A stretch of 64,000 bases of DNA from Petrolisthes cinctipes (lineage: Eukaryota > Arthropoda > Malacostraca > Decapoda > Porcellanidae). The stretch covers positions 1 to 64,000 of the forward strand of contig JAWQEG010004727.1 of assembly GCA_033782935.1 (NCBI GenBank). The letters are read 5' to 3'. The translations under genes and the position numbers were made by a program. Of this stretch, positions 40,128 to 51,047 are shown piece by piece; the first letter of the stretch is position 1, and every line of letters starts with the position of its first letter. The notes beneath the pieces are model-generated. The model saw only the letters and a list, made by a program, of their open reading frames with translations, ran no database searches and was not told the DNA's origin.

Positions 40128-42990
40128 TAGTCCAGTCAATCTAGGTCAAAAATGGGCCCAACCCAGGGGCAATTGCAATAGTTATGAAATGTGGTTTTTA
40201 TTGGTCCAAATAACCCCTTGCATCATTTTGCAAAAATGTACCAAAATATATTTAGTGGAACAACCTCTTTTTTAAGGACAAAAAGACCGTCTCGGTGTTT
40301 CAGAGGAATACAGCTCGAACGCAAAAGTGATTATTCTTTTACTTCTAGGTGGACCTTCAGAACAAACTAGGCGTCTTTTTGTAGGTTTTCGAGGTCGTTC
40401 TTTCTCATAAGATACTTACAGAGAGGATATATTCACTTCTTTCATCCGCTTTTGGGGTACCCCTACCCCCAAACTCGTTTTTTTCGCCAATAATTTTCCC
40501 TCCGTTTATGCCAAGAAGCCACTATGGTAATATACACATCAATTCTGTTGTGATTTGTTCTTTATGGACATGTCTAACATTTGCAGCATGTAATTCTGTT
40601 TAGCTTAAGAGAAATAAGATTAAGAAGCTCAGATGTTGTAGGCCTATAACAAGTATATACCGATATGTGTTAGCCTACCTTCAGCAACCAGGGTGATGAA
40701 CTGGATTGTATCTCTGGTAGTATATCAGTTTCTGCATTATGATCCATTACATCAGGATTATATTCTTCTAAAGAATAGGCCTATGTATTTTCTTTTCTAC
40801 TTCATTCCGTCCTTCGGCTTCCAGTTTCCACAAGGAGAGAGGTCGACCATCCAGATTTTGTATGATGTTTTCATGAAATATTATCCACGTGGCAGCAACT
40901 GTTAAAAGTTACTTGTTACTTTCCTGATGGTTCATGATTGAAGCTTCTGATCCAGCTCAGTTACAGTATTAACAATCATTTGTGAGGGGTATTGAAACAA
41001 TGAAACCTCCCAAATGTTTTCACACAGGGTGGCAGCACCATCAACATGTTTGTTTCAAAGAAACTTTGCCCATGTAAATGTGACATTCTGATGTAATTAT
41101 GACTTGAAGGAATCATACAATGTCCCAAATGTAAGAATGAAAGCAACTACCAGTTAGTAGGCCTATTTATCACATGATCTACTGTGTATCTTTGGAGGGG
41201 CCCTTCTTCATCGACTCCCTTGGCAGACGGGGAAAACGTACACGTCAATACTTGACTCTTACTGTTCGTACGTCAGCAGACATTATGGACCATCAGTGAT
41301 AATCGTGTTTGATGGGTACACCAACCAACCTTCAACAAAAGACGGCACTCACACACGAAGGAACAAGACAGTTGGTCGCAATGTCTCCTTCACGTCAGCC
41401 ATGCCACTGAAAATGAAAAAGCAAGAATTTCTTTCGAACAATGACAACAAGCAGCGATTCATAAACATGTTGAGCGAATGTCTTGAGCGTACAGGATTTC
41501 AGGTTCACAACGCAGACGGGGACGCAGATGTGCTGATAGCACAAACCGCTGTAATGGCAGCAAAAAAGCACCGAACTGTCCTCGTTGGAGACGACACTGA
41601 TCTCCTCATTCTCTTGTTACACCTCTACCAATGTGGAGAGCTCTACTTCATGTCTGAACCGAGGAAGTCATCTTCATCATCTAGTCACAAGTATTTGAAC
41701 ATTGGAAGGGCGTGTGGTATTTTGGCTCAGGATGTCACAAGTAACATTCTGTTTACACATGCAATATTGGGTTGTGACACGACATCAAGGGTATTTGGAG
41801 TTGGGAAGTCAGTCTCACTACGTCTGGTTCAAGAAAGTCCCATATTCAGGGAACAGGCAAGCGTTTTTCGAAAGGTTTCAGCTACAAAGGATGAAATCAT
41901 TGCTGCTGGAGAAAAGGCAATGGGACTGCTCTGCAAAGGAGGAGTGACAGATAGTTTAAATGAGCTGAGACTGAAACGCTTCCATGCTCAAGTGACTGAC
42001 AACAAGACCGCCATCCATCCACGTAACCTCCCGCCGACATCTTCTTCCACCAAGTTCCACAGCCTCAGAGTATACCATCAGGTTCAGGAATGGATGGGAA
42101 ACTCGCTTCCACCAGAAGAATGGGGATGGAGAATACAAGATGGGCACTTCATCCCAATCCACTCAGATCAGGATCCTGCTCCTCAGTTTCTGTTGGAACT
42201 AGTCCGTTGCAAATGCAAATCTGGTTGCAGCACTATGCGTTGCCCGTGCCGGCGTCAGGGACTTGACTGTACACTTGCCTGCTTGGAGTGCAGGGGTGCA
42301 TGTGCAAATATGTGCAGTCATCACCAGGACGACTCGGAAGACATTGAGTGAAAGGCTTGGACGTAGGGGACCATACTTTTAGTACGTACGCACGGGAGGG
42401 GGGTGGGGGTCTGAAAAATGAGGCCTATTTTGCGTAGGCCTACGTGTGCGTACGTCAGAGGTTGGGGTCAACCATCAGGAGAAATTTTCAAAAATGCTTA
42501 ATTTCTTGTTCTTCATTCATTTCTTCGGGAGGATGCAGTTGGCATTTTGCATGCAGTTAGTGTGTCTTGGGCATTGGTGATGAGTGTCCGTGTTCACTTA
42601 TTCCATGATGAGAAGTATGCTTGCAATAGACGTTCACTTGTGGAAAAACGCCCGATTCTGCATTTTGGGGGTAGAGGTACCCCTAGTTTGCATATTTATA
42701 TGAAACATAGCTCTCATCTGGTGATTTAATCTGACTGGGCATCCCAAATAACCCAGGAATAGACACCCAAAGTTTGAAAATACCATGTCTAGAAGTTAAG
42801 ATGTGGACTTAATTTCTGGACGTCATAGAGGGCAAGGGGGTAATTTTCGACCCTCTAGTTAGCAATGTTCCACTAAATATATTATGGTACATTTTTAATA
42901 TGTTGTTTGTATGTGCATACAGATCAAAATAAGACATAAATGAAAACTATTGCAATTTCCCCTGGGTCAAACCCTAGATTGACTGGACTA
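40128..42990. mobile_element. Academ-like DNA transposon (2863 bp) with nuclease gene
   Basis: Inserted in RTE copy 2. Both ends read TAGTCCAGTCAATCTAGG inward as inverted repeats (18 bp exact), with further matches (CCCAGGGG, AATTGCAATAG, and ATATTTAGTGGAACA about 120 bp in). TAC flanks both sides (40125-40127 and 42991-42993) and replaces a single copy at the empty site, giving a 3-bp target duplication. The one large gene encodes a PIN/XPG-like nuclease with a CXC domain. Academ transposons are known to encode an XPG-type nuclease and to make 3-4-bp duplications, hence the tentative name. No transposase is visible, so this copy is non-autonomous or uses its nuclease differently. Confidence 0.75.
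41194..42351 (+). CDS. PIN/XPG-like nuclease with C-terminal CXC zinc domain (transposon-encoded)
   Basis: The open frame ends at TGA 42349-42351 and extends upstream of the GTG at 41296: sequence GGALLHRLPWQTGKTY and SYCSYVSRHYGPSVIIVFDG is clearly coding, so translation enters from an upstream exon, or from a lost start, at about 41161-41200. Nuclease landmarks: IVFDGY (Asp), NADGDADVLIAQTAV (acidic pair), VLVGDDTDLLILLLH (three Asp) and ILGCDTTSRVFGVGK (Asp in the position of the H2TH-type motif of FEN/XPG nucleases). The C-terminus has nine Cys in about 45 residues (CKCKSGCSTMRCPCRRQGLD, then CLECRGACANMC), a tesmin/TSO1-like CXC zinc domain likely to bind DNA. All the acidic residues expected for metal binding seem present. 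Predicted nuclear, acting on transposon DNA ends or intermediates (inference). Confidence 0.75.
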   Translation, partial: GGALLHRLPWQTGKTYTSILDSYCSYVSRHYGPSVIIVFDGYTNQPSTKDGTHTRRNKTVGRNVSFTSAMPLKMKKQEFLSNNDNKQRFINMLSECLERTGFQVHNADGDADVLIAQTAVMAAKKHRTVLVGDDTDLLILLLHLYQCGELYFMSEPRKSSSSSSHKYLNIGRACGILAQDVTSNILFTHAILGCDTTSRVFGVGKSVSLRLVQESPIFREQASVFRKVSATKDEIIAAGEKAMGLLCKGGVTDSLNELRLKRFHAQVTDNKTAIHPRNLPPTSSSTKFHSLRVYHQVQEWMGNSLPPEEWGWRIQDGHFIPIHSDQDPAPQFLLELVRCKCKSGCSTMRCPCRRQGLDCTLACLECRGACANMCSHHQDDSEDIE

Positions 42991-43354
42991 TACCCCTCAG
43001 AGTTATCTCACACTTCGTCCCAGTTGGTACAGCCACTCTGTAAGGTGTAGCTAAGTCAATCACTTCAGTTTCTGCTCTTTCAAATACCATCACTTTACTT
43101 TTACCTACATTAACCTTCAGTTTCCTTCGTTTACACACAGACTGAAATTTGTCCACCACTCTCTGTAAATTCCTTTCATTCTCAGCCATCAGCACAGTGT
43201 CATCCGCAAACAAACTTGCCACCAGGGACCAATTTTCTTCATTCAGCTTCAACTTCGCCCCCAGACCATTCACTTTGGCTTTCACCTCTCTCATAAAACC
43301 ATCCATATATATATTGAACAACCATGGTGACATAACACATCCCTGTCTCAGCCC
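42991..43354 (-). pseudogene. RTE-like RT palm fragment
   Basis: Encodes GLRQGCVMSPWLFNIYMDGF, NWSLVASLFADDTVLMAENE and FERAETEVIDLATPYR. The FADD catalytic site is intact, but the fragment is cut from both its N- and C-terminal neighbours. Confidence 0.85.
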
Positions 43355-43356
43355 TG

Positions 43357-43424
43357 TGTGTGTGTGTGTGTGTACTTGTATATGTATGTAATGTGTGTGT
43401 GTGTGTACTGGTATATGTATGTAA

Positions 43425-43477
<53 letters not shown>

Positions 43478-43585
43478 ACTCTCTAAAAAAAGCATTGGCA
43501 TTAATTCAAACAAAAGAGGACAGCAAGGAAAGGAAAATCATTACTATTATTATTATTACTATTATTATTATTATTATTATTATAA
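43357..43585 (+). repeat. (GT)n and (ATT)n microsatellites
   Basis: GTGTGT runs with ACTTGTATATGTATGTAAT phrases, then (ATT)n. Confidence 0.95.
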
Positions 43586-44405
43586 TTTAATATTAACCTA
43601 ACCTAACCTAACCTAACTTAACCTAACCTAACCAATTCAAATTTAATATTAACCTAACCTAACCTAACTTTACCTAACCTAACCAATTAAAATTTAATAT
43701 TAACCTAACTTCGTAAGACTCCTTGGTATGGGTCGTAAGACCTTTTGAGGTGCTACTTGTCCTTGTAACTTAACCTAACCTCACCAATTAAAATTTAACA
43801 TTAACCTAACCTAACCTAACTTAAACAATTAAAATTTAATATTAACTTAACCTAACCAATTAAAATTTAATATTAACCTAACCAATTAAAATTCAATATT
43901 AACCTAACCAATTAAAATTTAATATTAACCTAACCTAACCTAACCATTAACCTAATTTTAACATTAACCTAACCTAACCTAATCTAATTTAATATTAACT
44001 TAACCATTAACCTAATTTTAACATTAACCTAACCTATCCCAATTAAATTTAATATTAACCTAACCTAACCTAATTAGATTTAATATTAACCTAACCTAAC
44101 CTAATTAAATTTAATATTAACCTAACCATTAACCTCATTTTAACATTAACCTATCCTAACCTAATTAAATTTAATATTAACCTAACCTAATTAAATTTAA
44201 TATTAACCTAACCTAACCATTAACCTAATTTTAACATTTACATAACTTAACCTAATTAAATTTAATATTAACCTAACCTAACCTAATTAAATTTAATATT
44301 AACCTAACCTAACCTAATTTTAACATTAACCTAACCTAACCTAATTACATTTAATATTAACCTAACCTAACCTAATTAAATTTAATATTAACCTAACCTA
44401 ATTTA
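43586..44405 (+). repeat. Hybrid telomere-like repeat: CCTAA plus AATTTAATATTAA
   Basis: AACCTAACCTAACCT alternates with AATTAAATTTAATATTAACC, about 30-40 bp per unit. A CR1-like 3' tail is embedded at 43711-43770. Confidence 0.9.
43709..43770 (+). mobile_element. Solo CR1-like 3' terminus
   Basis: TCGTAAGACTCCTTGGTATG, then GGTCGTAAGACC and TACTTGTCCTTGTAACT match the end of the element at 4843-4890 (TTTGTATGGATCGTAAGGTC and TACTTCTTTTCCTTGTAACT) with substitutions. It is a severely 5'-truncated insertion in the telomere-like array. Confidence 0.75.
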
Positions 44406-45320
44406 AATATATATAAATTAATTAATAAAGAAAGAAATATATATAAATACTAATATATATGTATATATATATATATCAATTTAATTAGTATATATAATAA
44501 TAATTACTTAATTCATAAATATATAATTATTTTACTTACTATATTTACTAATGAAGATATTTTGTCCATGATTAAAGATAGCTCTCTTTCTTTATCTCTC
44601 TCTCTCTCAATCTGAAAGTAATGATATATATATTAATAATAATAAAAAATATATATAATAATGATGATAATAAAAATTATAATAATAATATATATATATA
44701 CATACATATATACATACATAGACACACATATACATACATACATAGACACATAGACACACATATACATACATACATACATACACACATATACATACATACA
44801 TATATACATACATACACACACATATACATACATACATACATACATACACACACATATACATACATACATACACACATAGACACACATATATATACATACA
44901 TACACACATAGACACACATATACATACATACATGCACATATATATTCTAGCACTGAGTATACATGTATGTATGTATGTATGTGTGTGATATACTCGTGTA
45001 TGTATGTATGTATGTTTATGATATACTAGCCTGAATTTGATATACATACATACATACACACATATATATACATACGCACATATAATAGAATATACACACA
45101 TATACATACATACAAACATATATACATACACAAACATACACACACACATACATACCGGTACAAAGTCGTTGTTGTTGTTTGTATGTATGTTTGTGTGTGT
45201 ATGTATGTATGTCACTTTTTCAACAGAGCATACACACATACATACATATATTTATATATATATTTGCATACATACATATTTATGTTCTTACCTATTTGTT
45301 CTTACCTATTTGTATCTTTA
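44406..45320 (+). repeat. AT-rich DNA and (CATA)n microsatellites
   Basis: TATATAAATTAATTAATAAAG-type AT-rich DNA to about 44600, then CATACATACATA/CACATA arrays (44698-45260). No gene. Confidence 0.92.
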
Positions 45321-45324
45321 CAGG

Positions 45325-46224
45325 ATTGAGTCAAGCTCGTAATGTCCCGTATTTTAAATCACAATTATCATATTTTTCTTTAAAGTTATGTATGTTTTTG
45401 ACACACACCACTTCTTCTGGTAATTTGTTCCATTCGTCTATTACTCTATTTGGAAAGCTATATTTCTGTACATCTTAATCTCCTCTTCTTTTAATTAATT
45501 TCTTACTGTGTCCTCTCATTGTAGGTATTCCTTGTTGACATAAGTTATCTATATCTATCTTTTCTTTTTCTGTGACACATTTGTAAACCATAATCATATC
45601 ACCTCTCTTTCATCTTTCTTCTAGTTTAGGTAATTTTAGTTTCGCTAGTCTTTCTTCATAGTGTGTGTGTACAGTACATAATATTATGTGTGTGTGTGTG
45701 TGTGTGTGTGTACAGTACATAATATTGTGTGTGTGTGTGTGTGTGTGTGTACAGTACATAATATGTGTGTGTGTGTACAGTACATAATATTGTGTGTGTG
45801 TGTGTGTGTACAGTACATAATATTGTGTGTGTGTGTGTGTACAGTACATAATATTGCGTGTGTGTACAGTACATAATATGTGTGTGTGTGTGTGTATGTT
45901 TTTGACACACACCACTTCTGGTAATTTATTCCATTCATCTATTACTCTATTTGGAAAGCTATATTTCTGTACATATTTGTGTGTGTGTGTGTGTTTTTGA
46001 CACACACCACTTCTTCTGGTAATTTATTCAATTCGTCTTTTACTCTATTTGGAAAGCTATATTTCTGTACATATTTGTGTGTGTGTGTGTGTGTGTGTTT
46101 TTGACACACACCACTTCTTCTGGTAATTTATTCAATTCGTCTATTACTCTATTTGGAAATCTATATATCTGTACATCTTTATCTCCTCTTCTTTTAATTA
46201 ATTTCTTACTGTGTCCTCTCATTG
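45325..46224 (-). pseudogene. CR1-like RT C-terminal fragment, expanded with (GT)n
   Basis: On the - strand 45660-45325 reads YEERLAKLKLPKLEER, then TMRGHSKKLIKRRGD, a stop, then SFPNRVIDEWNKLPEEVV: the C-terminal end typical of CR1-group RT proteins. A (GT)n plus TACAGTACATAATAT minisatellite (45661-45895) is followed by three more copies of the NRVIDE(W/L)NKLPE(E)VV segment (about 45900, 46000 and 46110), each bounded by (GT)n. The last copy continues to TVSTMRGH and ends at the Copia LTR. Confidence 0.78.
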
Positions 46225-46431
46225 TGTTGAGCTGGTAGATACATATGGCAGGATAAAGCAGAGGCACAGGAGCAAGGAAATTAACTTTATAATTCTGGAG
46301 GCAACACACATGGAACGTAGCAGCCAGTGTCAACCACCACCTCTCTCACTCACACATCTCCAAAACATAAACAAATGACATTTCGTGAAGTGCGGAGCAT
46401 AACATCTCACACAAATTTAACATAGTTAACA
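46225..46431 (-). repeat. Copia LTR (3' LTR)
   Basis: TGTTGAGCTGGTAGATACAT at the + strand left edge, GTTAACA at the right edge. 207 bp. Confidence 0.85.
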
Positions 46432-46706
46432 TGTATAATATGTTTGGTATTCAATTTTCTTGACTTTTCAGTTATTATTATTATTATTATCATCTATCTC
46501 TCTATGTAACATCTCACACAAATTGAACATATTTAAAATATTCCCTCTCTTCTAAATAAAATGGAATTATATTCAAACTAATGATAACTGTCCATGCAGC
46601 TCAAATAGATGACAACAGTATAAAAATAAAAAACTTATAGGCAAATAGAACATAAAAAATTATTGTTCTTTTTATGAAATTAATATACTTCAGTTAATTT
46701 GTTAGC

Positions 46707-48682
46707 TTACAATCCCAAACATCCATTTTCAAAAACACAAGCTATCTTCAAAGAATTCACTCCTTTCTTTGTTAACACATCAGCCAATTGTGCCTTTGAC
46801 TCTAACCAAAACACTTTCAACTCTCCACTCTGAACCATTTCTTTGAGAATAGTTATGTCAATTCTTAATCTCTTCTCTGAAACATTTTTCACAGAGTACA
46901 CATTATCATAAAGTGAATGGTTATCTACATAAAGTTCTACAGGCAACCTTCTTTCATTATCATACAATATCTGAGACAACATATTTCCAAGATACTAGGC
47001 CATAATATCTACTGCCTCAGTAGCTGCTAGAGTTTCAGCTGCAAGGGTGCTCTTCACAACTCTTCTCATCCTCTTTGCTTCCCAATACAAAGGACAACTA
47101 TTTCCATTTTCTCCTACAAGGAAAATCACAAAGCGCCCAGCACTACTAGATCCATCTGGGAGACCAGCATAAGAAGCATCACTGTACACAACTAACTTAC
47201 AACTAGAGGTATCACCAACTTCTGGAAAGTACATTGAATTTTCAAAAGTACAGGCTTTTCTTAGACATTTATTTGCCTCGATCAAATCTCCTACTTTAGG
47301 ATGATTTACTTTGCAGCTAAGTTCTAACACATCATATGACAGATCAGGCCTTGAATTGGTACATAACCACCCTAGTTGGCCCACCAAACTCCTGAAACTC
47401 TCCTTTTCTTCTTCATTACATTCCAACCTCTTATTTAGTCCTCTCACAGCACTTACATTTACAGCTTCCAAAAGTTTACAGTACTCATTCTGATGAATTT
47501 TGACACCCTGATCATTCATTCTGTACAATACTTAGTCCAATATATTTGAAAATGTCTTTATTTTGTTCCTTAACCTGAAACTGACTTCTTATTTTGGCAA
47601 TGACAACATTTTCCAATCTCTTTGTTCCTCCCCACAAGAAGTGATCTACATGCATCCAAAACATATCACACAACTCTCGCTGCAGGGTCAGTTTTTATCT
47701 GAGTACATCCCATCTTCAACATGAAGGTTTTCACTGTGAGATACTACCTCCTAGCTGCATCATTGATGCCACATACACATTTTTGTAATTTCCACAGAAC
47801 AGTACTATCACCACCTGCCTCAGTAGGAGGAATAAGATACACATCACACTCAAACCGTTCACTCTGTAGGAATGCAGCCTTAATGTCAATTGAGTTCACT
47901 CCCCACTTTTTAGAAGACAGTATTGCAACAAAAGACCTCAACATTTCTTTACTAACAGTGGGAAAATCTGACTGAACTTCTTCTTTTTCCTCAAAACCTC
48001 TAGCAACCAACCTTGCTTTAATTTTCTTTTTTCCATCCTTATTTTCTTTTTCAGTTACTACCCATCGAACTGAGAGTTCATTTTGACCCATGTTTGTAAC
48101 TTCCTCATACACACCAAAATTCTTCCAACTTCTCATTTCTTCTTGTTTTGCCTTGTCAAGTTCTTGATTCTCCATGTTTTCACAAGCCATTACTATTTCA
48201 CTGGGTTCCTGTACTCCATTCTCTTCTAATATAGGTATCCACTTTTCTACATCTCTGTTCCAGTCAAGGGCTGATAAGCTTCCATCCTCATATTTAACGT
48301 TCCTCCAATTACTGTATTTTCCTATTGATTTTCCAGCACGACTATGCATAGTTACTGTCTGCCACTCATCTGACTCTTTTGAAAGGAACTTTACTTTCTG
48401 TCCAATCTTTGGGATACTTTTGACTCTCACACTATCTTCATGTGTATCCTCAACTATACTGTGATATTCTTCTTCTTTGTCATAACTTTCTACAGGATTT
48501 TCAACTGGATTTATAACTGCTTCAATCTCTTTCTTCTCAGTTTTAACTTCTTTTGTTTGATGTCTGAGTGTGTCAAGTAGTGAGTTTCTCCCATCTTTGG
48601 TGTCTGTGTCAAAACTGTATGGTATTTCCTGAACATGGTTTTCATGGACTCTTACAGTATTTGAACCATACTTCAGAATCAT
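46707..48682 (-). pseudogene. Copia reverse transcriptase / RNase H, broken
   Basis: Pieces: 48682-47744 (integrase C-term and RT start: KARLVARGFEEKE, NSIDIKAAFLQSERFECDVY), a damaged interval (47530-47740) where the YVDD region should lie, 47528-46995 (QLGWLCTNSRPDLSYDVLEL, LVVYSDASYAG, with the RNase H Asp) and 46982-46707 (LYVDNHSLYDNVYS, LKVFWLESKAQLADVLTKKG). At least two stops or frameshifts separate them. The order and motifs are Copia-type. Confidence 0.85.
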
Positions 48683-48947
48683 TGTTTTACCATCTTGACC
48701 AATGATTACAGCTGGTCCTTTCCACTCCTTTTGATCTTCTCTCTTGAAATAAACTTGATCTCCATTTTCAAGTGGCTTCTTAGTGGTTCTAACTTTATGT
48801 CTTAGTGCACGTCAAATTTTCTCAGAGGCTTCAGCAGCAATAAAAGCCTTCCTTGATGAGTGGCTAGCATTGAGATGTTTGGCAACAATCTCACTGGACA
48901 TTGTACCTTCTAGAGCGGGAAGTTCATCATTCAGGGTACATGGCAGG

Positions 48948-49643
48948 TTAGGATTCCTTCCATATACAAGTTGATACTGGCTGAAACCCTCCCACCATCT
49001 GAACACAGTTCTTTGCATTAACTGCCCAAGCTAAGGCCACTCTTAATGACAATTTTGGTTGCTCTGTTATTATTTTTGCCACCATTTCATCTATTACTGC
49101 ATGGTTACGTTCACACAGGCCATTACTGAAGGGTGAATATGCTGGTGTATGCATCACTTGAATGTTCATATTTTCACACCTATCAAGGAATGTGGTGTTG
49201 ACAAACTCCCCACCATTATCACATAAAAACTTCACAGGAGCTCCTAAACCAGTTCCCAACCATGTTTCAATGACTTTTTCAACAATCTCCTTAGGTTCTT
49301 TACTTTTTGTTACACATGATTTTGAGAACCTTGTAGCCATATCTACCTTATGAAGAAAATATGTATCACCCTTCTTATACTCCTTTAGATCTATTGCTAC
49401 AACTTGGTTGAACTCTTTTGCCATAGTCACACTCACAACTGGTGTTGATGGTGTTTTCTTGTACTTCATACATATTTTACAGCTATTTGACACCTCCTCA
49501 GCATGAACAAAACACATCTCATCATCAATGTCTCCATCTTTCAATAGCTGAATTAACCTCCTACATGTGGGATGACCAAATTGTAGGTGCAGTTTTTCTA
49601 TCTTATTTTTCTTTTCCTTTTCATCACTGCCCAATGTCAGCAT
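48948..49643 (-). pseudogene. Copia integrase fragment
   Basis: Zinc motif HLQFGHPTCRRL ... CKICMKYKK (H-H-C-C), catalytic core with AIDLKEY (Asp), FLCDNGGEFVNTTFLDRCEN (Asp) and TPAYSPFSNGLCERNHAVID (Glu). It is followed after a frame break by the C-terminal part near 48940-48690. Confidence 0.88.
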
Positions 49644-49860
49644 TATTTCTTCTGTTTTCTTCCAAACTTCCTTCTCATCCCTTAGCAGGAGACAATAGTG
49701 TCCTCAAAAAGTGTACCTTAACTTTACCTTTTTTCCATGTATCATATCAATGTCATTTTCCAGGTCTAGTTTCATTTGTGCTTACTTCATTGATTTCTTG
49801 CTGAACAGTTGTCTGATTTCTTAATCTGGGTCCACTTGTTTCCTCTGCCATGCAACTACT

Positions 49861-49871
49861 CTCTGCTACCA
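49861..49871 (-). other. Copia primer-binding site (initiator tRNA-Met)
   Basis: On the - strand TGGTAGCAGAG lies 2 nt after the 5' LTR. It is the exact complement of the 3' end of animal initiator tRNA-Met (CTCTGCTACCA). Confidence 0.8.
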
Positions 49872-49873
49872 TT

Positions 49874-50085
49874 TGTTGAGCTGGTAGATACATATGGCAG
49901 GATAAAGCAGAGGCACAGGAGCAAGGAAATTAACTTTAATTCTGTAGGCAACACACATGGAACGTAGCAGCCAGTGCCAACCATCCCCGCTCGCACTCGC
50001 ACATCTCTAAAACATAAACAACAAAACAAATGACATTCGCGAAGCGCGGAGCGTAACATCTCACACAAATTGAACATAGTTAACA
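49874..50085 (-). repeat. Copia LTR (5' LTR)
   Basis: 212 bp, same edges as the other LTR. It keeps more CpG sites (TTCGCGAAGCGCGGAGCG) than the 3' LTR (TTCGTGAAGTGCGGAGCA). Confidence 0.85.
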
Positions 50086-50184
50086 TGTGTGTGTGTGTTA
50101 TTGTTTTAAGTAGTGTGTAGCTGCTTGTATTAAATTAAAAGATGGTAGTTAACCTATTTATTGGAAAGTTTATCATCTAAGGAA

Positions 50185-50385
50185 CAGAGGGCCTCCGGTT
50201 AGATGGCAGAACAGAGTGGAAGAGTATGTAAAGGAGAGAAACGTGAGGGGCAGAGTAGGGACGGACCAAGTAAGGAGGGAGTGTTGGAACAGGGAGAACT
50301 GGAGACACTTCTGCCGTGGCCACCCCCTTGGGGGGAGTTCCCAGAGGGAACGAGGTGTCAGAGCTATAGATAGATAGATAGGAAC
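50185..50385 (+). mobile_element. RTE-like 3' fragment (copy 3)
   Basis: Encodes GPPVRWQNRVEEYVKERNVR and ENWRHFCRGHPLGGSSQRE on the + strand and ends in (ATAG)n, the same terminus as the other two RTE copies. Confidence 0.88.
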
Positions 50386-50399
50386 AGAGGGAAGCTGTC

Positions 50400-51030
50400 A
50401 AACTCTTACGTGAGTTACCCCTATATGGATGATTATATTTGACCGCGACTATAATGTGACATCTATATCCAGTAATCCATCATCTCCTGGGAACTGAAGG
50501 AGCTCATTTGCATAGCCTAGTACTTTGTTCTATGGCTTTCTGTAATATTTGTAGATTTGTAGTCTGTCTGTCTGTATACTTGTATGTCTATTTGTCTATC
50601 TGTTTATCTACCTTCCTATCAATCTATTTATTTATCTACAGTATTTATCTATTTTCTGTCTGTGTGTGTGTGTGTCTGTTGACTCTATTACTTTTGCTAC
50701 ACTGTCTTCAAGTTGCTGTCGAGTTTTTCTGATTGCCACAGAAGATAATATTACTTTTTTGTATTTCAAAAATTGTCTTTTACTTATTGGTGGCATATCA
50801 AATAATGAATAAAACCTTTGTACAGATGCAAAAGATAATCCTTCAAACATAGCACTGTAAACATGTTTCATGGTGTTTGTTTCCAGCTGATAATATGAAG
50901 TTGCCTTACTGTTGAGTTTAATTAAGTATTAGAGTATTTATTTAGAAGATTGTAAGACTTGTTTAGTATTGAATAAGGTAGACTTGTATAAGCTACTTTT
51001 TGCTTTATGGAGTTTGGTGGTAAGAGAAGA
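50400..51030. other. Mixed DNA with a possible transposase scrap on the - strand
   Basis: The frame 50871-50632 (- strand) reads MFEGLSFASVQRFYSLFDMP and PISKRQFLKYKKVILSSV, which looks like genuine coding sequence of an unidentified mobile element, but I cannot name the family. (CTGT)n/(CTAT)n at 50563-50670. Confidence 0.4.
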
Positions 51031-51047
51031 AAGAAGATATTATGCTT

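Larger units (their letters stand above)
39445..43354 (-). mobile_element. RTE-like copy 2, 5'-truncated and split by a 2.86-kb element
   Basis: Same family as 12518-16084, in two pieces: 39445-40127 (C-terminal part and (GATA)n tail) and 42991-43354 (RT palm, with SLFADDTVLMAEN). The 5' side ends at GLRQGCVMSPW, where (CA)n takes over. Comparison with 13255-13300 shows where the inserted element entered. Confidence 0.88.
46225..50085 (-). mobile_element. Ty1/Copia LTR retrotransposon, gag and protease mostly missing
   Basis: LTRs at 46225-46431 and 49874-50085 (read on the - strand: TGTTAACTATG ... GCTCAACA). The - strand order is 5' LTR, primer-binding site, integrase, RT, RNase H, 3' LTR, which is the Copia order. 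The two LTRs differ at many sites, including at least three CpG transitions and indels, so the copy is not recent. The flanks do not show a matching target duplication: the left flank fits the CR1-like fragment, the right flank fits a repeat also seen at 63373-63430. Only about 220 bp separate the primer site from integrase, so most of gag and protease is gone. Confidence 0.88.

Noticed and set aside
44607..45239. A 210-codon MCVC/YVCM-rich ORF
   Set aside because: Translation of (CATA)n microsatellite on the - strand.
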